Position numbers and translations under genes: made by a program. The notes below the pieces were generated by a model, which was not told the DNA's origin, ran no database searches, and saw nothing but the letters and a program-made list of their open reading frames with translations. From CAISIP01 sp043759735 (GTDB lineage: Bacteria; Pseudomonadota; Gammaproteobacteria; Burkholderiales; Burkholderiaceae_C), in contig JAYUQC010000210.1 in assembly GCA_043759735.1 (NCBI GenBank), positions 1-23,452 on the forward strand: a DNA stretch of 23,452 nt, read 5' to 3'. Position 1 is the first letter of the stretch. Every line of letters begins with the position of its first letter. Of the stretch, positions 1-8,832 are shown piece after piece.

Positions 1-194
1 GTGCCTTTGTTTGCAGCGAGTTTGTGCGCGAACTTCATCGCATCCTGAAACATCGGCAGCGATTTCTCCAGATTGACGATATGGATCTTGTTGCGATGAC
101 CGAAAATGAACGGGGCCATCTTGGGGTTCCAGAAGCGGGTCTGGTGTCCGAAATGGACGCCGGCTTCCAGCATTTCACGCATGGTGATTGGCAT
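1..194 (-). CDS. rpsB: 30S ribosomal protein S2, N-terminal part (cut by window edge)
   Basis: Ribosomal protein S2 is a component of the small ribosomal subunit. Only the first 64 codons are present; the rest lies beyond position 1. The start of the reading frame, MPITMREMLEAGVHFGHQTR, followed by FWNPKMAPFIFGHRNKIHI, is the near-invariant S2 N-terminus. The ATG at 194-192 was chosen because a GGAG ribosome-binding site stands 6 nt upstream and the second in-frame Met aligns with the conserved TMREML. In most bacteria tsf follows rpsB, which cannot be tested here. A long 5' leader and an extended -10 promoter are annotated separately. Confidence 0.96.
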   Translation of the reverse strand, partial: MPITMREMLEAGVHFGHQTRFWNPKMAPFIFGHRNKIHIVNLEKSLPMFQDAMKFAHKLAANKG

Positions 195-352
195 ATCTAT
201 CTCCGAAGGTTAGGTCTAAAATCCGGTCCTTCATCCAGGGCAACCGACCTTGCGTCCGTGCAGATCTTGTTCGGTAACCTTGAACACCTTGATGGGTCCG
301 GATTCGCGTATTTGTCGTGCCCCGCTGGCCAAATGGCGCAGTGCAGCAAAAC
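195..352 (-). promoter_or_regulatory. rpsB 5' leader with long-range stem (candidate S2 autoregulatory element)
   Basis: If transcription starts about 7 nt after the extended -10, the rpsB mRNA carries a leader of roughly 158 nt. Within it the arm at 304-291 (minus strand AATCCGGACCCATC) can pair with the arm at 235-220 (GATGAAGGACCGGATT), giving about 13 base pairs with one mismatch and a 2-nt bulge. The stem encloses about 55 nt and ends 26 nt before the start codon. In E. coli, S2 represses its own mRNA through a leader of similar length. That this leader does the same is inference; only the pairing and the length are seen. Confidence 0.5.
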
Positions 353-358
353 CTGCGG

Positions 359-386
359 ACTATAACACAGGCTACCAGTCATTCGA
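359..386 (-). promoter_or_regulatory. Putative extended -10 promoter of rpsB
   Basis: On the minus strand TATAGT (364-359) is preceded by TGT (367-365), forming an extended -10 element TGnTATAGT. A poor -35 (TCGAAT, 386-381) lies 16 bp upstream, as is common when an extended -10 is present. E. coli rpsB is also driven by an extended -10 promoter. The site touches the proposed start codon of the divergent amidase. Confidence 0.5.
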
Positions 387-1729
387 TGCCAAACACCCCT
401 CTCGCCGACCTGTCGAGTACCCGCGAGCGCATCCGCAGCGGGCAGACCGCCGCAACCGCCGCCATGCAGGCCTGCATCGACGTTGCGCAATCGCCGCGAT
501 GCGACAAAGCCTTCCTTCGCACCATGTTCGACCAAGCCGCGGTGGCGGCCGCCGATCCGCGGCTGCAGCATCGGCCGTTGGCCGGACTCGCCGTGTCGGT
601 GAAGGATCTATTCGACATCAGCGGGCAAGTTTCCGCCGCTGGATCGATGACGCGCAACGCCGAGGCGCCAGCAGCGCGGGACTGTCCGGCAGTCGCCCGG
701 CTGCGGGCCGCCGGCGGCGCGTTCATCGGGCGAACCAACATGACCGAGTTCGCCTTTTCCGCAATTGGGATCAATCCACACCACGGAACACCGGCCAATG
801 CGGCCAGCCGTGAGCAGGCACTGATTCCGGGCGGGTCTTCCAGCGGGGCTGCCGTTTCAGTGGCCACCGGTGCGGCATTTGTCGGCCTGGGTTCGGACAC
901 CGCAGGATCGATTCGCATACCAGCAGCGTTGAACGGCATTGTGGGCTTCAAGAACACGGCGCGGCTGGTGCCGACCGATGGCGCCGTGCCGCTGTCGACG
1001 ACGCTCGACACCGTTTGCGCCATGACGCGTTCGGTCCCAGATGCGATCGTGGCCCATGAGATCCTGGCCGCGCGTGCCGTCACCCGCAGCAATGCACCCG
1101 TGGCGGCCTATCGACTGGCAGTTGGTCGCACGCTGATGCTGGACGATCTGGATCCAGCCGTCGCCATCGCCTTTGAGCGTACGGTGAAGCGGTTGCGGCG
1201 CGCCGGCGCCCACATCGAGGAGATCGACCTGCCCGAGTTGCAAGACCTGACCATGCTGCTGGCGCAGGGCGGGTTCGCCGTTGCCGAAAGCTTTGCATTG
1301 CACCGCGCCGCTTTGGCGTCGATGGCTGACCAGATGGATCCACGCGTCGTCGCACGGATCCGGCGCGGAGCCTCGTTCAGTGCCGCCGATTACATTGACC
1401 TGATCCACGCGCGCTGCGACTGGATTGCGCGCGTCGATCGGCGCTTGCAGCGTTTCGATGCCGTCCTGTCGCCGACCGTGCCACTATTGGCGCCTTCGAT
1501 CGCGTCGGTGGCTCCGGGTGCCGAACGCGATGACGCGTTTTTCAGGGTCAACAGTCTGCTGCTGCGCAATACCGGTGTCGTGAACATGCTCGATGGTTGC
1601 GCACTGTCGCTGCCTTGCCAGGCTGCTGGCGATCTGCCGGTCGGGCTCATGCTATGGCACAGTGCAATGCATGACGATGCGGTGCTCAACATCGGGCTCC
1701 AGGTCGAACAGCTACTGCGCGCCGGATAA
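386..1729 (+). CDS. Amidase signature (AS) family amidohydrolase
   Basis: AS-family enzymes hydrolyse carboxamides with a Ser-cisSer-Lys triad. All three residues are visible in the 447-residue protein: Lys73 in AVSVKDLFD, cis-Ser151 in the GGSSSGAA loop, and nucleophile Ser175 in GSDTAGSIR, with the family's usual 24-residue spacing between the two serines. Length is normal for the family. The ATG at 386 was taken because the frame upstream of it has no family resemblance and would run into the divergent rpsB promoter; no good ribosome-binding site is seen. A GatA role is unlikely because no gatB or gatC is nearby and sequence outside the core is not GatA-like. The substrate is unknown. A DadA-type gene follows after 59 bp. 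Confidence 0.88.
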   Translation: MPNTPLADLSSTRERIRSGQTAATAAMQACIDVAQSPRCDKAFLRTMFDQAAVAAADPRLQHRPLAGLAVSVKDLFDISGQVSAAGSMTRNAEAPAARDCPAVARLRAAGGAFIGRTNMTEFAFSAIGINPHHGTPANAASREQALIPGGSSSGAAVSVATGAAFVGLGSDTAGSIRIPAALNGIVGFKNTARLVPTDGAVPLSTTLDTVCAMTRSVPDAIVAHEILAARAVTRSNAPVAAYRLAVGRTLMLDDLDPAVAIAFERTVKRLRRAGAHIEEIDLPELQDLTMLLAQGGFAVAESFALHRAALASMADQMDPRVVARIRRGASFSAADYIDLIHARCDWIARVDRRLQRFDAVLSPTVPLLAPSIASVAPGAERDDAFFRVNSLLLRNTGVVNMLDGCALSLPCQAAGDLPVGLMLWHSAMHDDAVLNIGLQVEQLLRAG

Positions 1730-1788
1730 TCCCGGCGTCGGGCGTTCGCGGCGATGCGCCGTCCGGCAATGCCACATCAAAGGGATTC

Positions 1789-3042
1789 ATGAAGATTGCT
1801 GTCATTGGCGCCGGAATAATCGGGGTCACCACCGCGTACGAACTGGGCCGGGACGGCCATGAGGTCACGGTATTCGAGCGGCGCGGCGCGGCGGCCGAGG
1901 AAACCAGCTTCGCCAACGCCGGCATCATCGCACCAGGCTATGTCACACCGTGGGCGGCGCCTGGCATGCCGGGCAAGGTCCTGGGACAGCTGCTGGGGCG
2001 CCACGCCAGCGTCCGGATCAGCTGGCCGTTACGGGGCAGCGAGATCGCGTGGATGTGGCGCTGGTACCGGTCCTGCGACTTGGAGCGCTACCTGAGAAAC
2101 CGGGCCCATATGCGTCGACTGGCCTTTTACAGTCGCGCCCGATTGCACGCGATACGCGGCGACCTGCGCCTGGAGTACGACCGCAGCGACGGCTACATGG
2201 TGCTGCTGCGTACCGAAGGCGACCGCCAACTGGTCCAGCCCGGTCTGCAGGTGCTGCGAGACGCCGGGGTGGCGTTTCGCCAGTTGGAGCCCGACCAGGC
2301 GCGACTGGTCGAGCCGGCGCTAAGTACGGACACGCCATTTGTCGCCGCCATCCAGCTACCGGATGACGAAGTCGGCAATTGCCGCCAGTTTGCGCTGCTG
2401 CTCAAGAACGAAGCCCAGCGCATCGGCGTGCGGTTTCGTTTCAACTGCGCCGTGGCCGGCTTCGACCCGCAGGCCGGGCCCGCGCTGAGGATTCAGGACG
2501 AAACCGCAGCCACCCCGTTCGATGCCATCGTGGTGTGCGCCGGTGTGTCGTCGGTGCCCTTGCTTCTGTCGGCGGAGATCCGACTTCCGCTGGTAGCCAT
2601 TCATGGCTACTCCCTCAGCGCGACCATCAAGGAACCGCTGAATGCTCCCCGCAGCGCCGTGATGGACGAACACTACAAAGTGGCCATATCGCGCCTCGGC
2701 AATCGCGTCCGCGTGGCCGGAGTGGCCGAGATCGGCGGCAGCGCCGGTCACAAACGTGCCGCCCCGCTGCGCACCTTGTACAAGGTGCTGCAGGACTGGT
2801 TCCCGGGGGCTGCGAGCACGCACAACGGCAGCCAGGAGTGGAAAGGTGCGCGACCGATGTTGCCCGACGGACCTCCGGTCGTGGGTGCCAGCGGCAGGCC
2901 GGGCCTGTGGCTTAACCTGGGGCACGGCTCAAGTGGCTGGGCCTTGTCCTGCGGATCGGCGCGTGCGCTGGCCGACCAGATCGCCGGCAAGGCGCCCGAG
3001 ATCGACATGCGCGGTTTTGACCTGGGGCGGCTGGCCGGTTGA
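1789..3042 (+). CDS. dadA: D-amino acid dehydrogenase, DadA family (FAD-dependent)
   Basis: DadA oxidatively deaminates D-amino acids, classically D-alanine, to 2-oxo acids and ammonia, passing electrons to the respiratory chain at the inner membrane. The 417-residue protein opens with the Rossmann FAD motif GAGIIG (7-12) and an acidic Glu30 at the end of beta-2. The stretch TSFANAGIIAPGYVTPWAAP at about residues 39-58 is the DadA hallmark. A C-terminal FAD-closing segment around GLWLNLGHGSSGWALSCG is also present. Length is close to E. coli DadA (432). The ATG has AAAGGGA upstream. No alr racemase or Lrp gene is adjacent, unlike the E. coli dadAX pair, so substrate preference is open. Confidence 0.85.
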   Translation: MKIAVIGAGIIGVTTAYELGRDGHEVTVFERRGAAAEETSFANAGIIAPGYVTPWAAPGMPGKVLGQLLGRHASVRISWPLRGSEIAWMWRWYRSCDLERYLRNRAHMRRLAFYSRARLHAIRGDLRLEYDRSDGYMVLLRTEGDRQLVQPGLQVLRDAGVAFRQLEPDQARLVEPALSTDTPFVAAIQLPDDEVGNCRQFALLLKNEAQRIGVRFRFNCAVAGFDPQAGPALRIQDETAATPFDAIVVCAGVSSVPLLLSAEIRLPLVAIHGYSLSATIKEPLNAPRSAVMDEHYKVAISRLGNRVRVAGVAEIGGSAGHKRAAPLRTLYKVLQDWFPGAASTHNGSQEWKGARPMLPDGPPVVGASGRPGLWLNLGHGSSGWALSCGSARALADQIAGKAPEIDMRGFDLGRLAG

Positions 3043-3059
3043 TGCCATCGGTCGATGGG

Positions 3060-3088
3060 TTCAACCATGCCTTCCCAAGTGCTATCGT
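3060..3088 (+). promoter_or_regulatory. Possible promoter for the MBL-fold hydrolase gene
   Basis: TTCAAC (3060-3065) and TATCGT (3083-3088) are separated by exactly 17 bp in the 110-bp gap between dadA and the MBL gene. Both boxes are imperfect matches to the sigma-70 consensus, so this is a tentative call. Confidence 0.28.
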
Positions 3089-3152
3089 CCTTTCTGGGAC
3101 CTGTGCCTGCGGGGAGCAGGTGTACCGGTAGTCAGCTGACAGGAGTCATGAC

Positions 3153-4040
3153 ATGAAAATCCGCTTCTGGGGGGTGCGCGGTTCAATCGCATCTCCCGGT
3201 CCGAAGACCGTGCGATACGGCGGCAACACCACGTGTATCGAAGTGCGAACCGATGCGAACGAATTGATCATCATCGACGCCGGCACCGGCATTTTCCCGC
3301 TGTCGCATTCCCTGCTGGCCGAAATGCCGCTGGAGGCCAACGTGCTGATCACGCATTCGCACTGGGACCATATCCAGGGACTGCCGCTGTTCGTTCCCAA
3401 TTTCATTCCCGGCAACACACTGCGCCTGCATGGGGCGTTCGACCCGGTCTCGGGCAACGGCGTGGAGCAGGTAATGTCCGTGCAACTGCAATACAGCTAC
3501 TTCCCGGTGCGCGAAGCCGAGCTCAAGGCACGGATGGAGTATGTGACTGTCATGCCCGGCGAATCGTTTCAGATCGGCAGCGCAACCGTGACGCCGTGCC
3601 TGCTCAACCATCCGGTAATCAACCTGGGCTACCGGATCGAGAGCGCCGGCAAGTCGATGTTCTTTACCGGCGATCACGAGCCGCCGTACAACATCTACGA
3701 GCCGGCGGACGACGAATTTGAGGAATACCAGCAGTTTGTCAACGAAAAGGCGGCAGCGATTCTTCGCGGCATGCAGGAGGTCGACGTGCTGATTGCCGAC
3801 ACGTCGTACACACGGGCTGAACTGCCGGCCAAACGCGGCTGGGGCCATGGCAGTTTCGATACCAGCATCGCCTACGCGCAGCAAGCCAAGGCCCGAGTGC
3901 TGTTCTGCACCCACCACGAACCCACCCGTAGCGACGATGCGCTGGAGGCTGCCTTCGCCCAGGCATTGCGGGACAACCCCGTGCCGGCCAACGGCCCGGA
4001 CATCCTGCTGGCGCGGGAAGGTGAGACATTCGAATTCTGA
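3153..4040 (+). CDS. MBL-fold metallo-hydrolase (PhnP/phosphodiesterase-like)
   Basis: This is a 295-residue metallo-beta-lactamase-fold hydrolase. The di-metal motif HSHWDH gives His68, His70, Asp72 and His73. Later ligand candidates are the Asp/His of FTGDHEPPY and the His pair in FCTHHEP near the C-terminus. The start KIRFWGVRGSIASPG is typical of a family of uncharacterised MBL proteins related to cyclic-phosphate phosphodiesterases. AGGAG (3141-3145) sits 7 nt before the chosen ATG. The next gene begins 5 nt after the stop, so the two are probably cotranscribed. The physiological substrate cannot be read from sequence, and no phn genes are nearby. Confidence 0.85.
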   Translation: MKIRFWGVRGSIASPGPKTVRYGGNTTCIEVRTDANELIIIDAGTGIFPLSHSLLAEMPLEANVLITHSHWDHIQGLPLFVPNFIPGNTLRLHGAFDPVSGNGVEQVMSVQLQYSYFPVREAELKARMEYVTVMPGESFQIGSATVTPCLLNHPVINLGYRIESAGKSMFFTGDHEPPYNIYEPADDEFEEYQQFVNEKAAAILRGMQEVDVLIADTSYTRAELPAKRGWGHGSFDTSIAYAQQAKARVLFCTHHEPTRSDDALEAAFAQALRDNPVPANGPDILLAREGETFEF

Positions 4041-4045
4041 ACGCC

Positions 4046-5518
4046 GTGAACCTGTTGCTGCCACCGCCTCGCCTGGTCAAGCCTGGTATCGAATGGCCAC
4101 TCTTCGATACAGCGACAACCCGCGTGATCGAACGTGCGGGACTGGTTGCCAGCACCGCACACACCCTGATGCAACGCGCCGGCCTGGCGGCGGCGCGTCT
4201 GGCTCTGGCTCTGCATCCCCATACGCAGGTGATCTGGATTGCGGCCGGCCCCGGCAACAACGGGGGCGATGGCATGGAGGCTGGCATGCACCTGCACAAC
4301 TGGGGCAAGCAGGTGGTCGTCACCTGGCTGGGCGAGGAAGCAACTGCACCTGCAGATGCCGCAGCGTCCTATCGACGGGCCAAGCGCGCGGGCGTGCCAT
4401 TTGCCGACGCGCCTGCGGACCACTGGGATCTGTGCATCGACGCATTGCTCGGCATTGGCGCGACCCGCGCGCCGGACGGCACGATGGCGCAATGGATCGG
4501 CCGCATCGGCCAATCGGCGGCGCCGGTATTGTCGATCGACATTCCAACCGGATTGCATGCCGACACCGGCGTCGCCGCACCATGCAGCGTCAAGGCCAGC
4601 GCCACCTTGTGCCTGCTTGCGCTCAAACCCGGATTATTCACCGCCGATGGCCGTGATGCCTCGCAACAGGTCTGGCTTGACGACCTGCAACTGAATGCCG
4701 CCGCCTGCGTGCCGCAAGCAGCGCCTGCGGCCCGGCTGATCGCAGCGCCGCAGGCCCGTCTGCGCCCGCATGCGTCGCACAAGGGTAGCTACGGCGATGT
4801 CGCGATCGTGGGCGGTGCTTTCGGGATGGCGGGGGCTGTCGTGCTGGCAGGCTTGGGTGCATTGCACAGCGGCGCGGGGCGGGTCTACGTTTGCCAGCTG
4901 GATGAACATACCGTTTCGGGCAGTGGAACCTGGGCACCGGAACTGATGCAGCGCACATTGCATCAGTTGGACCTGCGCAGCATGTCCGTGGTCTGCGGAT
5001 GTGGTGGCGGTGATGCAGTTCGGGCATGCCTGCCGCAGCTGCTATCCGGGGCGCAGCGACTGGTACTCGATGCCGACGCGCTCAATGCCCTGGCCTCGGA
5101 CCCGCAACTGCAGAACCAACTGCGCGCCAGAAACAGGCGAGCGTTCGGCACGGTGTTGACGCCCCACCCGCTTGAAGCGGCCCGATTGCTGGGCGCGGCC
5201 GCCAGCCAGGTGCAGTCGGACCGGCTACGCGCTGCGCAACAACTGGCGGACGACTACCAATGTGTGGTCGCATTGAAAGGCTCAGGAACGGTGGTGGCGA
5301 TGCCGGGCCGAGCGCCAGCGATCAATCCGACTGGAAATGCGCGCCTGGCAGTGGCCGGCAGCGGTGATGTGCTGGCCGGCATGATCGGTGCAGGACTGGC
5401 TGCCGGGCAGGTGCCGTTTGACGCAGCTTGCGGCGCTGTCTACCGGCATGGCGAGGCTGCCGACCGCTGGCCCGGCGACGCGCACCTCACGGCAATGGAG
5501 CTGGCTCGCAGCCTTTAG
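4046..5518 (+). CDS. nnr: Bifunctional NAD(P)H-hydrate epimerase / ADP-dependent dehydratase
   Basis: This metabolite-repair enzyme restores damaged NADHX and NADPHX: the N-terminal YjeF_N domain epimerises the R form and the C-terminal ribokinase-like domain dehydrates the S form using ADP. In the 490-residue protein, GPGNNGGDGMEAG (about 69-81) marks the epimerase domain, and SIDIPTGLHADTG follows later. The dehydratase domain shows GSYGDVAIVGGAFGMAGA, LDADALNAL, LTPHPLEAARLLG and the GSGD motif with catalytic Asp441. The start is GTG, 5 nt after the preceding stop, with only a weak ribosome-binding site, suggesting translational coupling. Both domains appear intact and of normal length. 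Confidence 0.93.
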   Translation: MNLLLPPPRLVKPGIEWPLFDTATTRVIERAGLVASTAHTLMQRAGLAAARLALALHPHTQVIWIAAGPGNNGGDGMEAGMHLHNWGKQVVVTWLGEEATAPADAAASYRRAKRAGVPFADAPADHWDLCIDALLGIGATRAPDGTMAQWIGRIGQSAAPVLSIDIPTGLHADTGVAAPCSVKASATLCLLALKPGLFTADGRDASQQVWLDDLQLNAAACVPQAAPAARLIAAPQARLRPHASHKGSYGDVAIVGGAFGMAGAVVLAGLGALHSGAGRVYVCQLDEHTVSGSGTWAPELMQRTLHQLDLRSMSVVCGCGGGDAVRACLPQLLSGAQRLVLDADALNALASDPQLQNQLRARNRRAFGTVLTPHPLEAARLLGAAASQVQSDRLRAAQQLADDYQCVVALKGSGTVVAMPGRAPAINPTGNARLAVAGSGDVLAGMIGAGLAAGQVPFDAACGAVYRHGEAADRWPGDAHLTAMELARSL

Positions 5519-5561
5519 TCTGACCCAGGCGGCGACCGTCCTGAGGCGACACACAGATACT

Positions 5562-6317
5562 TCAACCCCGACCCGCGAACGGCATCTTGGTGGCCATCAC
5601 CGTGTGGAACATCACATTCGCTTCCAACGGAAGATTGGCCATGTACAAAACCGATTGCCCGACGATATTGACATCCATCAGCGGCTCGATCGCGATTTCA
5701 CCATTGGCCTGGATGACGCCGGTCGCCATCCGCTGCGCCATTTCGGTGGCCGCATTGCCGATATCGATCTGGCCCACCGCGATGTCGTATTTGCGGCCAT
5801 CCAGTGACGCCGTCTTCGTCAGGCCCATGACGCCGTGCTTGGTTGCGGTGTAGGCGATCGAATTGGGTCGCGGCGTATGCGCCGAGATCGACCCGTTGTT
5901 GATGATCCGTCCGCCGCGCGGCGCTTGTGCCTTCATGACGCGAAACGCCTGCTGGATACACAGGAACATGCCGGTCAGGTTGATGTCCACCACATTGCGC
6001 CACTGCTCGACCGTCAGGTCTTCAAGCGCGATGCCAGGCGCGTTCACGCCAGCATTGTTGAACACCACATCCACCCGACCGTAGGCGGAGACGGCCGCGT
6101 CGAACAATGCGCGCACCGATTGCGGGTCGGCGACGTCGGTCGGCACGGCCAGCGCACTATCCGGCGCACCACTTTGCGAGGCCACTGCCAACAACGGGTC
6201 TTTGCGGCGACCCGCCAGCACAACACGGTAGCCATGCCCCAGCATGGCCAGCGCGGCGGCCTTGCCGACGCCGCTGCCGGCCCCGGTCACGATGGCGATT
6301 TTCGATTCTGACGACAT
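5562..6317 (-). CDS. SDR family NAD(P)-dependent oxidoreductase
   Basis: This is a classical short-chain dehydrogenase of 251 residues. It has the cofactor motif TGAGSGVG (11-18), NNAG (87-90), NxSxS around residues 141-145, and catalytic Tyr156 and Lys160 in YTATK. The ATG at 6317 was chosen since the cofactor-binding strand begins six residues in, as usual; an in-frame TTG 10 codons upstream (6347) is possible. The gene is convergent with nnr (43-bp gap) and lies 67 bp downstream of rnr on the same strand, so readthrough from rnr is possible. The residues around IDIGNAATEMAQRM occupy the place of the usual PG motif. Substrate is not predictable. Confidence 0.88.
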   Translation of the reverse strand: MSSESKIAIVTGAGSGVGKAAALAMLGHGYRVVLAGRRKDPLLAVASQSGAPDSALAVPTDVADPQSVRALFDAAVSAYGRVDVVFNNAGVNAPGIALEDLTVEQWRNVVDINLTGMFLCIQQAFRVMKAQAPRGGRIINNGSISAHTPRPNSIAYTATKHGVMGLTKTASLDGRKYDIAVGQIDIGNAATEMAQRMATGVIQANGEIAIEPLMDVNIVGQSVLYMANLPLEANVMFHTVMATKMPFAGRG

Positions 6318-6384
6318 AGGGATTGCACTCACTTCGTTTCTAGTCAAGGAAATAGGCCTGAGCGGATGTTAGCCAGAAACACAC

Positions 6385-8649
6385 TCAGCGCCGCGGCGAC
6401 CGACCCCGTTTGCCCGCTGCGCCGATGCGCGCCGACGCCTTGCCGCTCGGACCGGCGCTCTTGCGCCCGCTCGCTGCAGGTTCCGCACCTTTGCGCGTTT
6501 TGCGTCGGGGCGCGCTGTCAATGCCGGTTTCCTCGCGCGCGGCGCGCGGATGGGTGTCATGCCCGAGCCCTTTGTCCTTGAGCGCGCGCGCGGTCAGGTC
6601 TTCACCTTCACGCACCAACCGGAAATCGATGCGCCGGCCATCGAGATCGACCCTGCTCACCTGCACCCGAACCCGGGTGCCGATGGAGTATCGAATTCCG
6701 GTGCGTTCGCCGCGCAGTTCCTGGCGCAATTCGTCAAACCGGAAGTACTCGCCACCCAGTTCGGTGATGTGGACCAGGCCTTCGACATACATCGCATCGA
6801 GCGTCACGAAAATCCCGAAACTGGTGGCCGAGGTCACGACCCCGCCGTATTCCTCGCCCAGGTGTTCGCGCATGTACTTGCACTTGAGCCATGCCTCCAC
6901 GTCCCGGCTGGCCTCGTCTGCACGTCGCTCATTGGCGCTGCAATGCAGTCCGGCGGCTTGCCAGGCGAGCCCGTCGGCGCTGAGCTTGCGCGGCTTGTCG
7001 CCCGCCGCCGCCGCTTTCGACGCAGCCCCCTTCTCCAGGCGGCGCGACAACTTGGCATGGGCCTCGCCTGGGGCAGGCAATTGCGGCAGCGCGTAACGGT
7101 GCTTGCCCAGAATCGCCTTGATCACCCGGTGCACCAGCAAATCCGGGTAACGCCGGATCGGACTGGTGAAATGGGTGTATGCGTCGAACGCCAGCCCGAA
7201 ATGTCCGCTGTTGGTCGGGGTATAGATGGCCTGCTGCATGGAGCGCAGCAGCATCGCGTGGATTTGCTGGGCATCCGGCCGATCCTTGGTTGCCAATGCA
7301 ATGGCCTGGAACTCGCCCGGCGACGGATCGTCACTGATCGAAAGCCCCACGCCCATGGCCTTCAGGTACCCGGACAAGACCTCCTTTTTCTCCGGCGTCG
7401 GTCCCTCATGCACCCGATACAAACCCGGATGCTTGCTCTGCAGGATGAAGTCTGCGCTGCAGACATTGGCGGCCAGCATGGCCTCCTCGATCAACTTGTG
7501 TGCATCATTGCGGGTGCGCGGCACGATCTTCTCGATGCGCCCGCTCTCGTCGCAGACGATCTGGGTCTCCACGGTCTCGAAATCAACCGCCCCCCGCCTG
7601 TTGCGCGCTGTGAGCAGGGCCCTATACACATCATGCAGATGCATCAGGTCGCCGACCCGCTCCTTGCGCCTGGCGGCCTCCGGACCCCGGGTGTTGGCCA
7701 GGATCGCGGCCACCTCGGTGTAGGTGAAGCGGGCGTGGCTCCACATGACGGCCGGATAGAACTGGTACGCCGTGACGCCCCCCGTCGCATCGACGAACAT
7801 GTCGCAGACCATGCACAGGCGCTCGACCTCGGGGTTGAGTGAACACAGTCCATTGGACAGCTTCTCCGGCAGCATCGGTATCACGCGGCGCGGAAAATAG
7901 ACGCTGGTGGCGCGGTCATAAGCGTCGATGTCGATCGCCGAGCCTGTTTCCACATAATGGCTTACGTCGGCGATCGCCACCAGCAGGCGCCAGCCCTTGG
8001 TTGCCGATTTGCCGCGCCCGGTCGTGGCCGGTTCGCAATACACCGCATCGTCGAAATCGCGCGCATCTTCACCGTCGATCGTGACCAGTGGCACATCGGT
8101 CAGATCGATGCGGTGCTTCTTGTCTTGTGCTCGCACCTTGTCCGGCAAAGTGCGGGCCTGGGCGATGCAGGCCTCGGAGAATTCATGCGGCACGCTGTAT
8201 TTGCGCACCGCGATCTCGATCTCCATGCCCGGATCGTCAATTTCGCCCAGTACCTCCTTGACCCTTCCGACCGGCTGGCCATACAGGGCGGGCGGTTCCA
8301 CCAGATCCACCACAACTACCTGGCCGGCCTTGGCGGTACCGGTCGCCCCTTTGGGGATCAGCACGTCCTGGCCATACCGCTTGTCTTCAGGCGCGACGAG
8401 CCAGATCCCGCCCTCCTGCAACAGCCGCCCGATGATGGGCTGCGCAGGTCGTTCGACGATTTCCACCACCCGACCTTCCGGCCGGCCCTTGCGGTCGCTG
8501 CGAACGATCCGGACCTTGACCCGGTCCTTGTGCAATACGGCCCGCATTTCATTGGGCGGCAGATAGATGTCGGCTTCGCCGTCATCGCGGGCGACAAATC
8601 CATGGCCATCGCGATGGCCCTGAATCGTGCCGTCGACTTCGTCCAGCAA
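6385..8649 (-). CDS. rnr: Ribonuclease R, lacking the usual N-terminal winged-helix segment
   Basis: RNase R is a processive 3'-5' exoribonuclease that degrades structured RNA. The cold-shock domains, catalytic RNB domain (TIDGEDARDFDDAVYCEP, with the metal-binding Asp cluster), S1 domain and a basic Lys/Arg-rich C-terminal tail are all present. What is missing is the roughly 75-residue helix-turn-helix segment that precedes IQGHRDGHGF in homologues. No in-frame ATG lies upstream of the conserved part. The candidate starts are TTG at 8649, used here and giving 754 residues, or GTG at 8727, which falls inside the antisense of tRNA-Leu. Neither has a convincing ribosome-binding site. rlmB, the usual partner, is not downstream. 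The gene may be 5'-truncated, rearranged or misassembled. Confidence 0.85.
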   Translation of the reverse strand: MLDEVDGTIQGHRDGHGFVARDDGEADIYLPPNEMRAVLHKDRVKVRIVRSDRKGRPEGRVVEIVERPAQPIIGRLLQEGGIWLVAPEDKRYGQDVLIPKGATGTAKAGQVVVVDLVEPPALYGQPVGRVKEVLGEIDDPGMEIEIAVRKYSVPHEFSEACIAQARTLPDKVRAQDKKHRIDLTDVPLVTIDGEDARDFDDAVYCEPATTGRGKSATKGWRLLVAIADVSHYVETGSAIDIDAYDRATSVYFPRRVIPMLPEKLSNGLCSLNPEVERLCMVCDMFVDATGGVTAYQFYPAVMWSHARFTYTEVAAILANTRGPEAARRKERVGDLMHLHDVYRALLTARNRRGAVDFETVETQIVCDESGRIEKIVPRTRNDAHKLIEEAMLAANVCSADFILQSKHPGLYRVHEGPTPEKKEVLSGYLKAMGVGLSISDDPSPGEFQAIALATKDRPDAQQIHAMLLRSMQQAIYTPTNSGHFGLAFDAYTHFTSPIRRYPDLLVHRVIKAILGKHRYALPQLPAPGEAHAKLSRRLEKGAASKAAAAGDKPRKLSADGLAWQAAGLHCSANERRADEASRDVEAWLKCKYMREHLGEEYGGVVTSATSFGIFVTLDAMYVEGLVHITELGGEYFRFDELRQELRGERTGIRYSIGTRVRVQVSRVDLDGRRIDFRLVREGEDLTARALKDKGLGHDTHPRAAREETGIDSAPRRKTRKGAEPAASGRKSAGPSGKASARIGAAGKRGRSPRR

Positions 8650-8653
8650 GGCG

Positions 8654-8681
8654 CTGGAAATACTATTATTCTTGATACAAT
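8654..8681 (+). promoter_or_regulatory. Putative promoter of tRNA-Leu
   Basis: TACAAT at 8676-8681 is placed 18 bp before the tRNA 5' end, a normal distance. CTGGAA at 8654-8659, 16 bp upstream, is a weak -35. The promoter occupies the same DNA as the extreme 5' end of rnr, so the two divergent units share very little space. Confidence 0.45.
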
Positions 8682-8699
8682 CTCTCTCTTTCCTGAGAT

Positions 8700-8784
<85 letters not shown>

Positions 8785-8804
8785 TTGGTTGAATGTTATT
8801 GAAC

Positions 8805-8832
8805 GCCGCTGCAGTTGCAGCGGCTTTTTTTT
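8805..8832 (+). terminator. Intrinsic terminator of tRNA-Leu
   Basis: GCCGCTGC (8805-8812) pairs with GCAGCGGC (8817-8824) around an AGTT loop, immediately followed by eight T residues (8825-8832). This is a textbook rho-independent terminator on the plus strand. Its whole hairpin is repeated in inverted orientation just downstream (see the separate repeat entry). Confidence 0.88.

Noticed and set aside
3183..4064. 293-codon minus-strand frame opposite the MBL hydrolase
   Set aside because: It is antisense to the metal-binding motif region, His/Arg rich, with no family resemblance.
6550..7842. 430-codon plus-strand open frame opposite rnr
   Set aside because: It is antisense to the RNB and S1 domains; long antisense frames are expected at this GC content and there is no ribosome-binding site or recognisable motif.
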